Part shown: positions 1-10,870 of the stretch, one piece after another
Layout: each line of letters begins with the position of its first letter
Position numbering within the stretch: the first letter of the stretch is position 1
Assembly (NCBI GenBank): GCA_021234155.1
Contig: JAJEKV010000225.1
Coordinates: 310,001 to 374,000, forward strand
DNA from: Isoetes taiwanensis
Lineage: Eukaryota > Streptophyta > Lycopodiopsida > Isoetales > Isoetaceae
Reading direction: 5' to 3'
Length of the DNA stretch: 64,000 bases
Notes under the pieces: model-generated
Seen by the model: the letters and a program-made list of their open reading frames with translations, nothing else
Database searches by the model: none
Told to the model about the DNA's origin: nothing
Position numbers and translations under genes: made by a program

Positions 1-533
1 GATTGCATTTAAGTTTTAATTATAAAAATTGAACAGCTTATTTTTAATTAATTTTATCAATAATAAACTATTCAATATTTGCTATTAAAATATAAACTTC
101 TATCTTTAAAACAAAACTTCTATATATCTTTTAAAGAATTTTGAACTAACACTTTTTTAAAGTATTTTTAAAGTTCTAAGAGTTTGTAAATTGTGAAGTT
201 CTCTCATATAGTTTCAAGTCAATCACTTATCAAACCATCATATTTCATTTACAAATTATCCTGATTCACAAATTTTAAATTTGTTAAGAAATCACTAAAA
301 GTTAAAATTTTATATTCTTGAAATGTCTAATTCTAAATAGATTCTCATGAAAATTAGTATAGAAAGCAATTTTATGCCTTTATAACAAGTATATTTTAAA
401 TTTAAAGATAAAGTTATATAATTAGAACATATAAAAATTATAAGAATCAAGAAGAATTAAACATGACATATAATTTTAAAATATTATTCCTGTTTATTAT
501 ATCTGAATAAGTTCAAGTTTTGTTGAATATGCC
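1..533. repeat. Right arm of foldback element, copy 1 (cut by window edge)
   Basis: AT-rich sequence that matches 30622-31141 in the same orientation and is the reverse complement of 29272-29800. It is therefore one arm of the long inverted repeat that is complete at 29272-31141, with its partner arm lying before the window. It ends at the same point as the other copy, in GAATATGCC, after which both copies continue with TTTTGGTCCACGGCTG. No coding sequence is seen in it. Confidence 0.85.
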
Positions 534-1049
534 ATTTTGGTCCACGGCTGAAAACAACAGTAAAAATAGAATACGGATTGTTTTTTTGAAGATTTGAAAA
601 AAAACTACATGTAGTTATATGGAGCCGTAGCTTCTTAGGGAGCCGTAGCTTTTTTTTTTTAAGAATGTGTGGTTTCTTAAGGAGGTGTAGTCTCTTTTTT
701 TAAGATGTGTTGTTTTCTCAGGCCCTATGGTTTTTTGAAGGGATTTTTTTTTTAAAGCGGTGTTTTTTAAGGTAGTGTTTTTTGAGGTATAGTTCTTTAT
801 GGCTTTCTAAGATCCATGTATGACCAAGTTATCCACATGCCATTACTGCCACAAAATGGCAGCATAAAAGAGCTGTATGCATGCTTGACACATTCACTAG
901 CATTTGACTTCATACATGTGTGTGCGTGTGAGCTTGTAGAGCGTGAAACTTGAAGACATCCATCACTTGGCAACTTGTAGAAGACACATTGATACGAAGA
1001 ACCAAAGATTGCCACTGGTTTGGCATCATATAGGCATTTCTTGAAGGAT
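534..1049 (+). mobile_element. T-rich CACTA-like subterminal zone, copy 1
   Basis: Starts with TTTTGGTCCACGGCTG, which closely resembles the sequence just inside both ends of the CACTA element at 18705-28649 (TTTTTGGTCCAC). It then holds degenerate repeats of the style tgtgtagtttttt, gtgttgtttt and ggagccgtagctttt, as expected of subterminal motifs. The same sequence recurs at 31142-31689. A minus-strand open frame at 797-1099 (100 aa) is also open in the second copy over 86 codons; it has no recognisable domain and may be chance. Confidence 0.55.
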
Positions 1050-4000
1050 TCAAACATGCCACCCCACTCTAACATGCCATGTGGGCTCCAACATGCCAAG
1101 GTGGCTCAAACATGCCACGTGGGCTCCAACATGTCACCTAGGCTCTAACATGCCAAGGTGGCTCAAACATGCCACGTGGGCTTCAACATGCCACCTAGAC
1201 TCCAACATGCCACGTGGGATTCAACATGCCACGTGGGTTCCAACACGCCACCTAGGTTCCAACATGCCACCTAGGCTTCAACATGCCAAGGTGGCTCAAA
1301 CATGTCACCTAGGCTCTGACATGCCACCTAGACTCAAACATGCCAAGGTAGCTCAAAGATGCCACGTGGGCTTCAACATGCCACCTAGGCTCCAACAAGC
1401 CAAGGTGGCTCACAACATGCCACCTAGGCTCCAACATGCCAAGGTGGATCAAATGTGACACCTAGGCTGCAACATGCCACCTAGGCTCCAACATGCCAAG
1501 GTGGCTCAAACATGTCAAGCTGGCTCAAACATGCCACGTGGGCTCCAACATGCCACCTAGGCTCCAACACACCAATGTGGCTCAAACATGACAGCTAGGC
1601 TCCAACATGCCACCTAAGCTCAAATATGCCATGTGGGCTCCAACATGCGACCTAGGCTCCAAAACACCAATGTGGCTCAAACTTGCCAGCTAGGCTCCAA
1701 CATGCCACCTAAGCTCAAACATGCCATGTGGGCTCCAACATGCCACCTAGGCTCCAACATGCCAAGGTCCCAACATGCCAAGGTGGCTCAAACATGCCAC
1801 ATAGGCTCCAACATGTCACCTAGGCTCCAACATGTCAAGGTGGCTCAAACATGCCACCTAGGCTCCAATATGCCACCTAGGCTCAAACATGTCAAGGTGG
1901 CTCAAACATGCCAAGTGTGCCCCAACATACATGCCACCTAGGCTCAAACATGTCAAGATAGCTCAAACATGCCACGTGGTTTCCAATATACCACCTAGGC
2001 TTCCACATGCCAAGGTGGCTCAAACATGCCACCTAAGCTCCAACATACCACCTGGGCTCCAACATGCCAAGGTGGCTTCAACCTGCCACCTGGGCTCCAA
2101 CATGCCAAGGTGGCTCAAACATGCCACGTAACATGTCACCTTGGCTGCAACATGCCAAGCTCAAATATGCCACCTAGGCTCTAGCATGCCACCTAGTCTC
2201 AAACATGCCAAGGTGGCCCAAACATGCCACGTGGGCTCCAACATGCCACCTAGTCTCAAACATGCCACCTAGGCTCCAACATGCGAAGGTGGCTCAAACA
2301 TGCCAAGGTGCTCAAACATGCCACCTAGGCTCCAACATGCCACCTAAGCTCAAACATGCCACGATGGTTCAAACATGCCACGTGGTTTCCAACATGCCAC
2401 CTAGGCTGCAACATGCCAAGGTGGCTCAAACATGCCACCTAGGCTCCAACATACCCCCGAGGCTCCAACATGCCAAGGTGGCTCAAACATGCCACCTAGG
2501 CTCCAACATACCACCGAGGCTCCAACATGCCAAGGTGGCTCCAACCTGCCACCTAGGCTCAAAGATGCCAAGGTGGCTCAAACATGCCACCTAGGCCACC
2601 TAGGCTCAAACATGCCAAGGTGGCTCAAACATGCCACCTAGGCTCAGGACATGCCAAGTTGGCTCAAACATGCCACCTAGGCTCCAACATGCCAACTAGG
2701 TTTAAACACGCCAAGGTGGCTCAAACATGCCAAGGTGGCTCAAACATGCCACGCGAGCTCCAAGGCCACCTAGGCTCCAACATGCCAAGTTGGCTCAAAC
2801 ATGGCACGTGGGCTCAAACATGTCACCTAGGCTCTAAGATGCCAAAGTGGCTCAAACATGCCACCTAGGATCCAATATGCCAAGGTGGCTCAAACATGCC
2901 ATCTAGGCTCAAACATGCCAAGGTGGCTCAAACATGCCACATGTGCTCCAACATGCCAAGGTGGCTCAAACATGCCAAGGTGCTCAAACATGCCACCTAG
3001 GCTCCCAACATGCCACCTAAGCTCAAACATGCCCGCGATGGATCAAGCATGCCACGTGGTTTCCAACATGCCACCTAGGCTCCAACATGCCAAGGTGGCT
3101 CAAACATGCCACCTAGGCTCCAACATACCACCGAGGCTCCAACATGCCAAGGTGCCTCCAACCTGCCACCTAGGCTCAAAGATGCCAAGGTGGCTCAAAC
3201 ATGCCACCTAGGCTCAAACATGCCACCTAGGCTCAAACATGCCAAGGTGGGCTCAAACATACCACCTAGGCTCCAACATACTCAAACATGCCACCTAGGC
3301 TCCAACATGCCACCTAGGCTCCAACATGCCAACTAGGGCTTAAACATGCCAAGGTGGCTCAAACATGCCACTGAAGCTCCAAGGCCACCTAGGCTCCAAC
3401 ATGCCAAGGTGGCTCAAACTTGCCAAGGTGGCTCAAACATGGCACGTGGGCTCCAACATGTCACCTAGGCTCCACGATGCCAAGGTGGCTCAAACATGCC
3501 ACCTAGGCTCAAACATGCCACCTAGGCTCAAACATGCCAAGGTGGCTCAAACATGCCACATGTGCTCCAACATGCCACCTAGGCTCCAACATGCCAAGGT
3601 GGCTCAAACATGGCACGTGGGCTCAGACATGACACCTAGGCTCCAACATGCCAAGGTGGCTCAAAAATGCCACATAGGCTCCAAAATGCCAACTGGGCTC
3701 AAACATGCTAAGGTGCTTAAAACATGCCACCTAGGCTCCAACATGCCACCTAAGCTCAAACATGCCAAGGTGGCTCAAACATGCCACCTAGGCTCCAACA
3801 TACCACCGAGGCTTCAACATGCCAAGGTGGCTCTAACATGCCAAGGTGGCTCAAACATGCTACCTAGGCCACCTAGGCTTAAACATGCCAAGGTGGCTCA
3901 AACATGCCACGTGGGCTCCAACATGCCACCTACTCTGGAACATGCCACCTAGGCTCCAACATGCCAAGGTGGCTCAAACATGCCATGTGGTTTCCAATAT

Positions 4001-4361
4001 GCCACCTAGGCTCCAACATGCCAAGGTGGCTCAAACATGCCACCTAGGCTTCAACATGCCAAGGTGGCTCCAACATGCCACCTAGACTCAATCATGCCAA
4101 GGTGGCTCAAACATGCCACCTAGGCCACCTAGGCTTAGACATGTCAAGGTGGCTCAAACATGCCACGTGGGTTCCAACATTCCACCTAGTCTCTCCAACA
4201 TGCCAAGGTGGCTCAAACATGCCACCTAGATTCCAACATGCCACCTAAGCTCTAATATGCCAGGTGGCTCGGGACATGCCATATGGGCTCCAACATGCCA
4301 CCTAGGCTCCAACATGCCAAGGTGTCTCAAACATGCCAAGGTGGCTCGAACATGCCAAGGT
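1050..4361 (+). repeat. 19-bp minisatellite array, forward orientation, copy 1
   Basis: More than 150 head-to-tail 19-bp units. Main types are CTCCAACATGCCACCTAGG, CTCAAACATGCCAAGGTGG and CTCCAACATGCCACGTGGG, with occasional deletions and 8-bp slips such as CCACCTAGGCCACCTAGG. Since 19 is one more than a multiple of three, three units make a 19-codon cycle that reads like TCHLGSNMPPRLQHAKVAQ. This explains the many long open frames here, which I do not treat as genes. Position and relation to CACTA-like ends suggest a subterminal repeat array. Confidence 0.9.
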
Positions 4362-4475
4362 GGCATGTTGGGCCTAGGTGGTATGTTTGAGCCACCTGGC
4401 ATGTTGAGCCTAGGTGGTGTGTTTGAGCCATATTGGCATGCCTGAGTCCATGTGGCATGGTTGAGCCTCCTTGGC
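4361..4475 (-). repeat. 19-bp minisatellite, inverted segment
   Basis: At about 4361 the array flips orientation through CATGCCAAGGTGGCATG, and about six units continue as GGCATGTTGAGCCTAGGTGG, the reverse complement of the preceding units. The same reverse orientation is seen at 26931-27870. This may be where left and right subterminal arrays of one element meet after internal deletion. Confidence 0.8.
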
Positions 4476-5118
4476 CAAAATGGACGACCTAGATTTTGAT
4501 CCGGGTCCTATCATTCTATTGGTCGATTTCAAATTGGCCGGGCATGTTCCCTTGCCCACCTCCATCATTCTTGACCGCCTATTACGCTTGAATGCTCCGG
4601 TATGGCGATGAATGCTGCTTCATCGACGCTTGCTTCACCGGAGCCCTAAAGCTATCTTGAGAAGCGGTGTATTGCCTTTTTCCTACCGAAGCTCAACGCA
4701 CCACCAAGTATTTGGCTATAGGTATTATGGGCGAAGCAGCCTTGGTGCGAAATCAGCGATCTTGGTGCCGCGCAACGGGTTACGCAACAATTTGTTTCTC
4801 CTTGAGACGTCCGATCTCCTAGGTTCAATGCGGGGAGGTATAGCGAGGTGCTACAATGGGTGCTATAACAGTCTTTGGATCAAGTGCTACGGTACCTTCA
4901 TGTGTCTTTGGACTCCCCACGAAAGGAACCAACCCGCTCATGGACCATAGGGGCAGTGGAATTGGGATCATCCCGCGCCACTACCCCGGGCAAATGCGAG
5001 TTCTTTGGAGAAACCACTAGAGAGGGAGAGAAAGGTCTACTAGCAACCGCTATCGGATCTCCAACATCAAAGCTGTCATTGTGAACTGCTTGGGACAATC
5101 ACTTTCGAAGATATACCA
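4476..5118. other. Unassigned segment between minisatellite and Copia integrase
   Basis: GC-richer than its neighbours. It holds a 43-codon plus-strand ORF (4480-4611, starting MDDLDFDPGPIILLVDF) and a 112-codon frame at 4612-4950, neither with a domain I recognise. On the minus strand it lies downstream of the Copia integrase remnant and may be decayed pol sequence, but I cannot show that. Confidence 0.3.
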
Positions 5119-5625
5119 TCATACCATGACATCTTCAACAAACCGAATCGACACCGCACAATAACCTCGCTTGTTGGAAGGATCATACAACTTGTAACCT
5201 TTACGATTTTCTGGATACCCAATGAAGATGGCTTTGATGTTTTCGTCATGCAACTTCCCATACTTTTTCAAATTTTCTCAACAGGTATGGAAGCATAAGC
5301 CAAGCATCCAAACACCCTCAAATGAGATACATGGTTTCATTCTCCAAAATGCTTCATAAGGAGTCACATCCTGGATTGCCTTAGTAAGCGACCTATTTGC
5401 CAAATATGCTCCTGTCACTACTACCTCTCCCCAAAAAGATTCAGGCAGTTGCTTGTGACTCATCATAGATCTTGTCAAATCAAGCAAAGATCTATTCCTT
5501 CTTTCAGCTAAACCATTTTGTGGATGAGCATAAGGAATGATTTCAATACCTTCTTCCATGAGAAACTCATCAAAGGCATTAGAAACATATTCGCCTCCAT
5601 TGTCACTTCTCAACTTTTTTTATTA
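5119..5625 (-). pseudogene. Copia retrotransposon integrase remnant
   Basis: Reading down the minus strand from about 5610, the frame begins with SDNGGEY, the second catalytic Asp region of a Copia integrase core. It runs through PYAHPQNGLAERRNRSLLD with the catalytic Glu, then the motif TPYEAFW. A frameshift near 5280 moves the reading into KLHDENIKAIFIGYPENRKG, the typical C-terminal integrase stretch, ending at TGA 5119-5121. The N-terminal HHCC zinc finger and first Asp are absent, and an A-run breaks the frame at about 5615. This piece is not collinear with the other minus-strand Copia half at 13.2-14.3 kb, so it is probably a different copy. Non-functional. Confidence 0.85.
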
Positions 5626-5945
5626 CCTCTCTGTCCTGTGTGTTGTTTACTGTGATCTTACCGATGAAAAAGCAAAGATCATTGCCAACACTCACAATCT
5701 TGCGATAAACAGTATAAATTGAAGATGAGCTTTGTCGATAATATCAGGTTTATGCACAAGGAATATGTCATTTTAAGGAAAAGTACGGTGATGACTTGAA
5801 GAAGCCAAAGATACTCCTTGGAGCTTAGGAGGCGCGTGCGCCATTGAATCCGCTTGAAATATGACGGCTTAACAAAAGGGATCACTCATTGGCCACGACA
5901 ACTAGTTCCAATTGGCTTTCAGAGATGGCAAGGTATGCACATTCC

Positions 5946-6580
5946 GTATTCCGGAATAACAAGTCGTACTAATGTTTTGTTAAGATTTTTTGTGTTTAGT
6001 TTTACTTGTCCACAAAGTCACGTAAAATTTTCCTGAACAAATATGGGAACTCCAAGACGAAATATTTACTATGTTCGAACGCGGGGAGTTGAAGAGCAAA
6101 GGCAAGGAGACAGCCAAGAAGATAACCTCTGACGTGCCTAGGAAAGAAATGACCATTACCGATGCGGAGGGAAATGCAGGCTTCTCCGACACCGAAGCTA
6201 CTAGGAGCGCATCGCCGGAAGGTTGTCGACAAGGAGTTTAGCCTTGAAAAAATGTCCAAGGAATTGCACAAGTAAGTCGTCTGTCAAGATTAATTGTTTG
6301 GTTGTTGTTGGTTTAATAGCATCGGTGTATTCTGGAATATATTTTGTGTAAACTGTGTATTCTAGAATACACATGCTTTATTGTAGTCGAGCAATGTATA
6401 TTCCGGAATACACAATAGTGTATTCGAGCAGAAAAAGCTTTTAAAACTTAAAATTTGTGTTTGAACAAACACTCACTAAAAGCGACTAATTAAAAGATTC
6501 CGTAATACACAATCATTTCCTTGAAGCAAAGCATATTTATTTTCAAGGTAGCAATACAGATGGATCGGTTGTGTATTACA
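5946..6580. repeat. Scattered TTCCGGAA-centred palindromes
   Basis: Copies and decayed copies of GTGTATTCCGGAATACAC: one in the 67-bp intron (GTATTCCGGAATAAC, about 5946), several at 6329-6415 (GTATTCTGGAATA, GTGTATTCTAGAATACAC, GTATATTCCGGAATACAC) and weaker ones near 6500 and 6570. The same motif is far denser at 34526-35060. All clear examples here lie in introns. Confidence 0.7.
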
Positions 6581-6598
6581 AATACAACTTGCTTTATC

Positions 6599-6611
6599 GC
6601 GAATTGTTTTT
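6599..6611. repeat. Target-site duplication, left (LINE)
   Basis: GCGAATTGTTTTT, repeated at 8414-8426. The left copy merges with the poly(T) that represents the 3' tail of a minus-strand LINE. Confidence 0.75.
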
Positions 6612-8413
6612 TTTTTAAGAACTGTGTCATCAATATATTAAAGAATGGTAATGTTACAAAGCAAGTGAGGAGGAAGGAGGCGCCCCAAAGAGGGCGGCGA
6701 TACCTCGACACTCCACAACAAACTCACGGAAAAACCGCAACTCTCTTCTTTGTACAAACCGACCATCACCATCTACAACACCCAAGAAGTCCCATCAAAT
6801 GGCAAACTTCCGCTCTACTACTCCCTGGGAATACCAAAAAGCTTTGAAATAGCTTGTACGAAGTCGAGGAATCGAGAGGCTGCAGTCGGCTGAATCGCCT
6901 GAAAGATCCACAACAACCGCCGCTTCCAAATCAACCACACCAACCAAGCCACGACGGATGCAAGGTTTGCTGCCGCAAGAGCGCCAAGCACCAGATACAC
7001 ATGAAGCAAAGAAGCTGGCGGCTAGTCAATCTCACTGAAACAAAGCCCTAACCCAATCCTGGCAGACGCAAGTGAGGGCATAAAACCGCATAATGCTCCA
7101 CGCCTCACGACGAAGGCCACAACAAGGGCAGAGAGGGCTCACACCCGCCTAAACCGACTCACAAGGGCATTCACTCGACATCTGCCGTGCACCACCCGCC
7201 ACGAAGCACCCTAACCTTCGGTGGGGAAGTGAGCTCCATGTCCACGCCCAAACCGAGCGCCATCGAGAACCCGGAAGCCGCAGAGACCACTTGCACGAAG
7301 GGGGCAAAGGGTCATGAATAGCCAGACTCCAAGAAGAAGACCGCACAAAGCAAGAAGACACAACATCCGGATGAACCTTCCAAACTCGCACCACCACATC
7401 ATCCCGAGGGACTATAGGTATGTGTAGGAATACTCCCCACCACGTGTTCCCGGGATAGCTTGGCCACGCCCCTCGTGAAAGCGAGCTCGAAAGAACTCCC
7501 ACCTAAGCTAGCTGACCACCCCAATACCAATCCTCCAAGGTGAGCACAAAGAGCTCGCTTCCAACGGGCTCAAGGCCCCGAAAGCATGCACGCAGTGGTA
7601 GCCAAGGGCAAGTGCGCAGGGGGTAGAGGAACCCACAAGAAAGGAGAAGAGTGGTGATAAACCGAGGCATAATCTAGCCGAAAAAGAGCACACGACATGA
7701 TCCCAAGCCCGCAACACTCCCGTGAGAAAAGGGAATGCATGTGGGAAAGGCCGAGACCATACAACAAAGGCCTGAGGCAACTCCACATGCACAGATGGCT
7801 TCCCAAATGCCACACAATGGCGAAGAGATCGCAATAACAAACGGCCAAGCACCGGGGAGAAGATGCTCCATCCTGAGAATGCTCCAAACAAACTTGGAGA
7901 CCAACACCTTACTATGCGGCGCCAAATCCAGAATGGCCAAGCCCCCATCCTCCGGGGGAGACACTTCCACCAAGCCACTTTAACAACCGCCCTTCATCAT
8001 CCCCCCCACACAAAATTTGAACAATCTTATCCAAAGCCCAGATCTTACCCTCGGGAGCTAGCATCGCAGATCTTTGATATACATGAGTGCTACAAAGTCT
8101 TGACTTGGCAATAGTGATCCTCCCACCGCCATGGACGACTTGCTACCCTTCCACCAATTGAGGTGTTTAAGAACCCCGCAGAAAATCTCATCCCACACCC
8201 TCCCCATGGAAACATCCCTCCAAAGGGAATACCCAATGACTTAGTACACACATTACCCGGAAGCACCTTCCAAGGGAATAGAGCCAAACAAGGGGAGGCT
8301 GAGTCACCTGGGCCCATAATGCGGAGCACTTACCCCAATTGAGGAAAGAATGCACGAGGCCAAGGAGAAAGTATCCAACAAACCCTTCACATTCTACGCA
8401 AATTCCTCTCTTA
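6612..8413 (-). mobile_element. 5'-truncated plant LINE (RT tail and zinc-binding region)
   Basis: Minus-strand, frameshifted and interrupted by stops, but with the familiar order of the downstream half of a plant L1 ORF2. About 8340-8000 reads like the region leading to the xxFLWGG motif (here WIRLFKFCVGG). About 7970-7930 is GGLAILDLAPHSKVLVSKF (normally GGLGIxDLxxxNxALLxKW). Near 7130 is a CPCCG zinc-binding remnant, and about 6930 has the tail motif WLVWLIWKRR. The catalytic RT core is absent, so the insert is a typical 5'-truncated copy of about 1.8 kb. Poly(T) at 6607-6616 marks its 3' end and a 13-bp duplication flanks it. Confidence 0.75.
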
Positions 8414-8426
8414 GCGAATTGTTTTT
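8414..8426. repeat. Target-site duplication, right (LINE)
   Basis: GCGAATTGTTTTT, the second copy of the duplication at 6599-6611, directly upstream of the intron's polypyrimidine stretch. Confidence 0.75.
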
Positions 8427-8605
8427 CTTGTGTCTTGTTGTGTTTTTTTCTTTTTATTTTTTAACACAGTGTTTTCTGAATGTCTTGCAGCCAAAAGAAC
8501 GTCCTAACATGTCAAACATGTTTGATGGAGCAGTTAAACGTTGAAACATGGGACAGGTGCAAGGAGCTCTACCCTATTGCCATCTCCGACGAGCGCATTG
8601 TATAA

Positions 8606-10081
8606 TACGCTCCAAATTTATGATTCTTTGATAGTGTTGGAAAAGACTTCATTCTTTAAAATGCTTTCCTCCCAGATCATATCCAACCTAGCTTTCAAAT
8701 CCAATAAGCATGAACTCATATCCTTATCTTTTTTCTTCATCCATTGCTATGTTGTGTCCAGTAACTTTAATATATACATTAAGTGACTGCCTCAACAATT
8801 CCAAAGCATTCACTCATGCAAACAATGTCTAATTTCGATGTAGATCTAACACACAGTTTGCATCCATGAGCATGCTTGTCAGCATTAGTTTCATAGACAC
8901 AAAGCAGGTTTTCCTTGTTAAGGGCAGGGCCAAATAGTTTTATTTTCTTATTGCTTTCTTTTATATATTGGTGGCTTATAGCAGGACAAAATCCTTAGCA
9001 GCTTGAGAGAAGATACAACATCATTATTGTTGCCTTGGCTCTTTATTTAGAGACATGCAAGTATGGCAAGAAACAGAGATAGATGGAGGCAAAGATCTAA
9101 ATTTCAAAATGGTAAGCCAATTTCAAAGAGGTATATGGAGGCTAGCTATTGTTGGCTATCCTTACTCAAATCAACAAGAATATGTAAATCTGTTTTACTT
9201 TTATTGCTTCCATTCTTATTGTGCTGGCTAGTCAAAAGAAGAATAGAGCAAAAAATTTCATACCTCCGCAAAAAGCTCCAACTCATAGATTCTTCTGCTA
9301 AAATATGGCCATCTTGTTTTGCTTTGACAAACCTCTGATACACCACCATTCCTCGAACACATTTTGCACTTCAAATGATATTCTAAAGATGCACATTGCA
9401 TCATAACTTGGTACCGCAGCCCCCTTGATCTAAATATATGCCAGCAAAGTGTTGCTTTCTCGCAATGCCCCCCAAAACATGTTAGCTTGATCAACGCAAC
9501 CAAGGCAAACTGAAGATCAAGAGCTAACGACAAGAACCAAAGCAAATCTCAAAGTATATGACAGGCTAAGCCTCACTCTACTGGCATCATACATCACCAC
9601 ATAATCATTCCATCATAAATTTTTGCACCAAATCATATCATAAACTTAACTTCATTTGAGATTAGAGAAATTGAGATAAAGTTCATCAGAATCACATAAT
9701 CATACTCAAAATATCATATTTCAACATAATAATATTCAACTGATCAAGAAAGATACTCACAACTTCAAGAACTTTGCCCAGATGTGATCTTCCAAAATTG
9801 GGCTTCTCTTCTACGCGAATTTTGGCTATCTTATACAAAACTGCACTTGATCCTAGCGAGTGTAAATTTATACAGGGTCTTTTTTCATGGGCACTTTGGT
9901 TTTTTTTTATCCATATCGAAATTTTAAACGAAGTTAAGAATAATAAACAAGTTGGTATTAAGGAACATAACTACATAATAAAATGAATAAGTCATTATGT
10001 ATCATGAATACACAGACACATAGAATGGCCTTTCATATAGATACCAAAGTTGTAATGAACATAAAGCTTTTATAAACCTTA
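8606..10081. other. No supported gene
   Basis: AT-rich. Short open frames on both strands (for example 9258-9545 minus, 9063-9338 plus) show no domain, codon pattern or splice logic I trust. It separates the small spliced pseudogene from the SWIM-domain pseudogene. Confidence 0.5.
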
Positions 10082-10870
10082 CTATGCGAGCAACTTTGCT
10101 AAAGTAGTATCAGATAGAATTGGTTGAATCAAGGTCAAATCAGCCGTTGGATCTTTTCCTAATATCTTCATCAGAACATAGAACATATGTTTGCAAGGAG
10201 TATAATTGTTCTTCAATGCCTTGCTTCGAAACTCAGGGCAAGTGCAAGCAGGTTCTTTCTTGATGCTGACAGTATATGTTTGCGACTCCCTCTCCAAAAG
10301 AAAATCAACATGCCGATTTACCTGTAGCACATACGGAGTTACATTAATGTTACCCATATCTTTGCTTCTTTCCAAGTTCACTTCACACTGCCTACTTAAT
10401 TTTGACCTCCTCTTAACCCGTTTACCATCTCGTCGCATTGATATTCCTGAACGCATGATGCTTGCCTCTTCTGTGTAGGATCCAGGGCTAGGCTCCATAA
10501 CAGTCCTGTGTAAGCCCTCTAAGTTATACCCACCATTTTGAAGAACTTGAAGTTCATCCTGTGTCATGCATGTATCTGTTGCAACTGGCCACAGAATAGG
10601 TCTTGGTGGGACCTCTTGTAAACTAGGATGTGGATACCATGTGCACTTTAAGTTATCTCCACGAACGGAAGAAGAAGCGCTCCAATTACCACCCCTAAAT
10701 GTTACGATACCATAAAATGAAGGAGCATTGTAGATGCTATACCCTTGTTGACAAGCTTGTCACATTTTTTTCCATTTATGCTTGTCCTCCCTTGACATCG
10801 ACTTTTTCTTTGCTGTAGTCCCCGAATAGCCAGGTTAGTGTTTGCAACTTTGCCTTTCTCTTATTACAAT
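10082..10870 (-). pseudogene. SWIM zinc-finger protein, probably MULE-type transposase tail
   Basis: The minus-strand frame runs from about 10870 to the stop near 10082, with one in-frame TGA near 10755. An internal ATG at 10565-10567 gives 161 aa. The C-terminal half contains a complete SWIM motif, CxC then CxH: CTCPEFRSKALKNNYTPCKH. It is preceded by a basic segment, KRVKRRSKLSRQCEVNLERS. SWIM fingers of this type close MULE and FAR1-like transposases. Upstream in the same frame are QACQQGYSIYNAPSFYGI and TWYPHPSLQEVPPRPILWP, which I do not recognise. A possible intron lies upstream (GTAAGA donor near 10905 on the minus strand, CACTAAC branch-like site, CAG acceptor). The transposase core should lie at higher coordinates, where decayed coding is seen. 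Confidence 0.6.

Larger units (their letters stand above)
5848..8605 (+). pseudogene. Spliced gene-like pseudogene of unknown function (three exons)
   Basis: Three stretches join in one phase through good splice signals. Exon a is 5848-5932 (ends GGCAAG before GTATGC), exon b is 6000-6271 (ends CACAA before GTAAGT) and exon c is 8491-8605 (after TGTCTTGCAG, stop TAA 8603-8605). The first intron is 67 bp with a TACTAAT branch-point-like site. The second is 2.2 kb only because a LINE sits in it; without the LINE it would be about 400 bp. Exon b reads PEQIWELQDEIFTMFERGEL and is rich in Lys and Glu; exon c contains CQTCLMEQLNVETWDRCKEL. One in-frame TAA (6023-6025) and one frameshift near 6215 disable it. 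No upstream exon with an ATG was identified. I do not recognise the family; it could be part of a transposon gene or an old host gene. Confidence 0.45.

Noticed and set aside
1081-4085. Many open frames of 60-195 codons with repeating GSNMPPRLQHAKVAQ text (also at 31712-34270)
   Set aside because: They follow from a 19-bp unit read in rotating phase and differ in frame along the array. No start context or conservation beyond the repeat.
7149-7978. Long Trp/Cys/Ser-rich minus frames taken as membrane proteins
   Set aside because: The region is better explained as a decayed LINE ORF2 tail with frameshifts; the hydrophobic look comes from off-frame reading.
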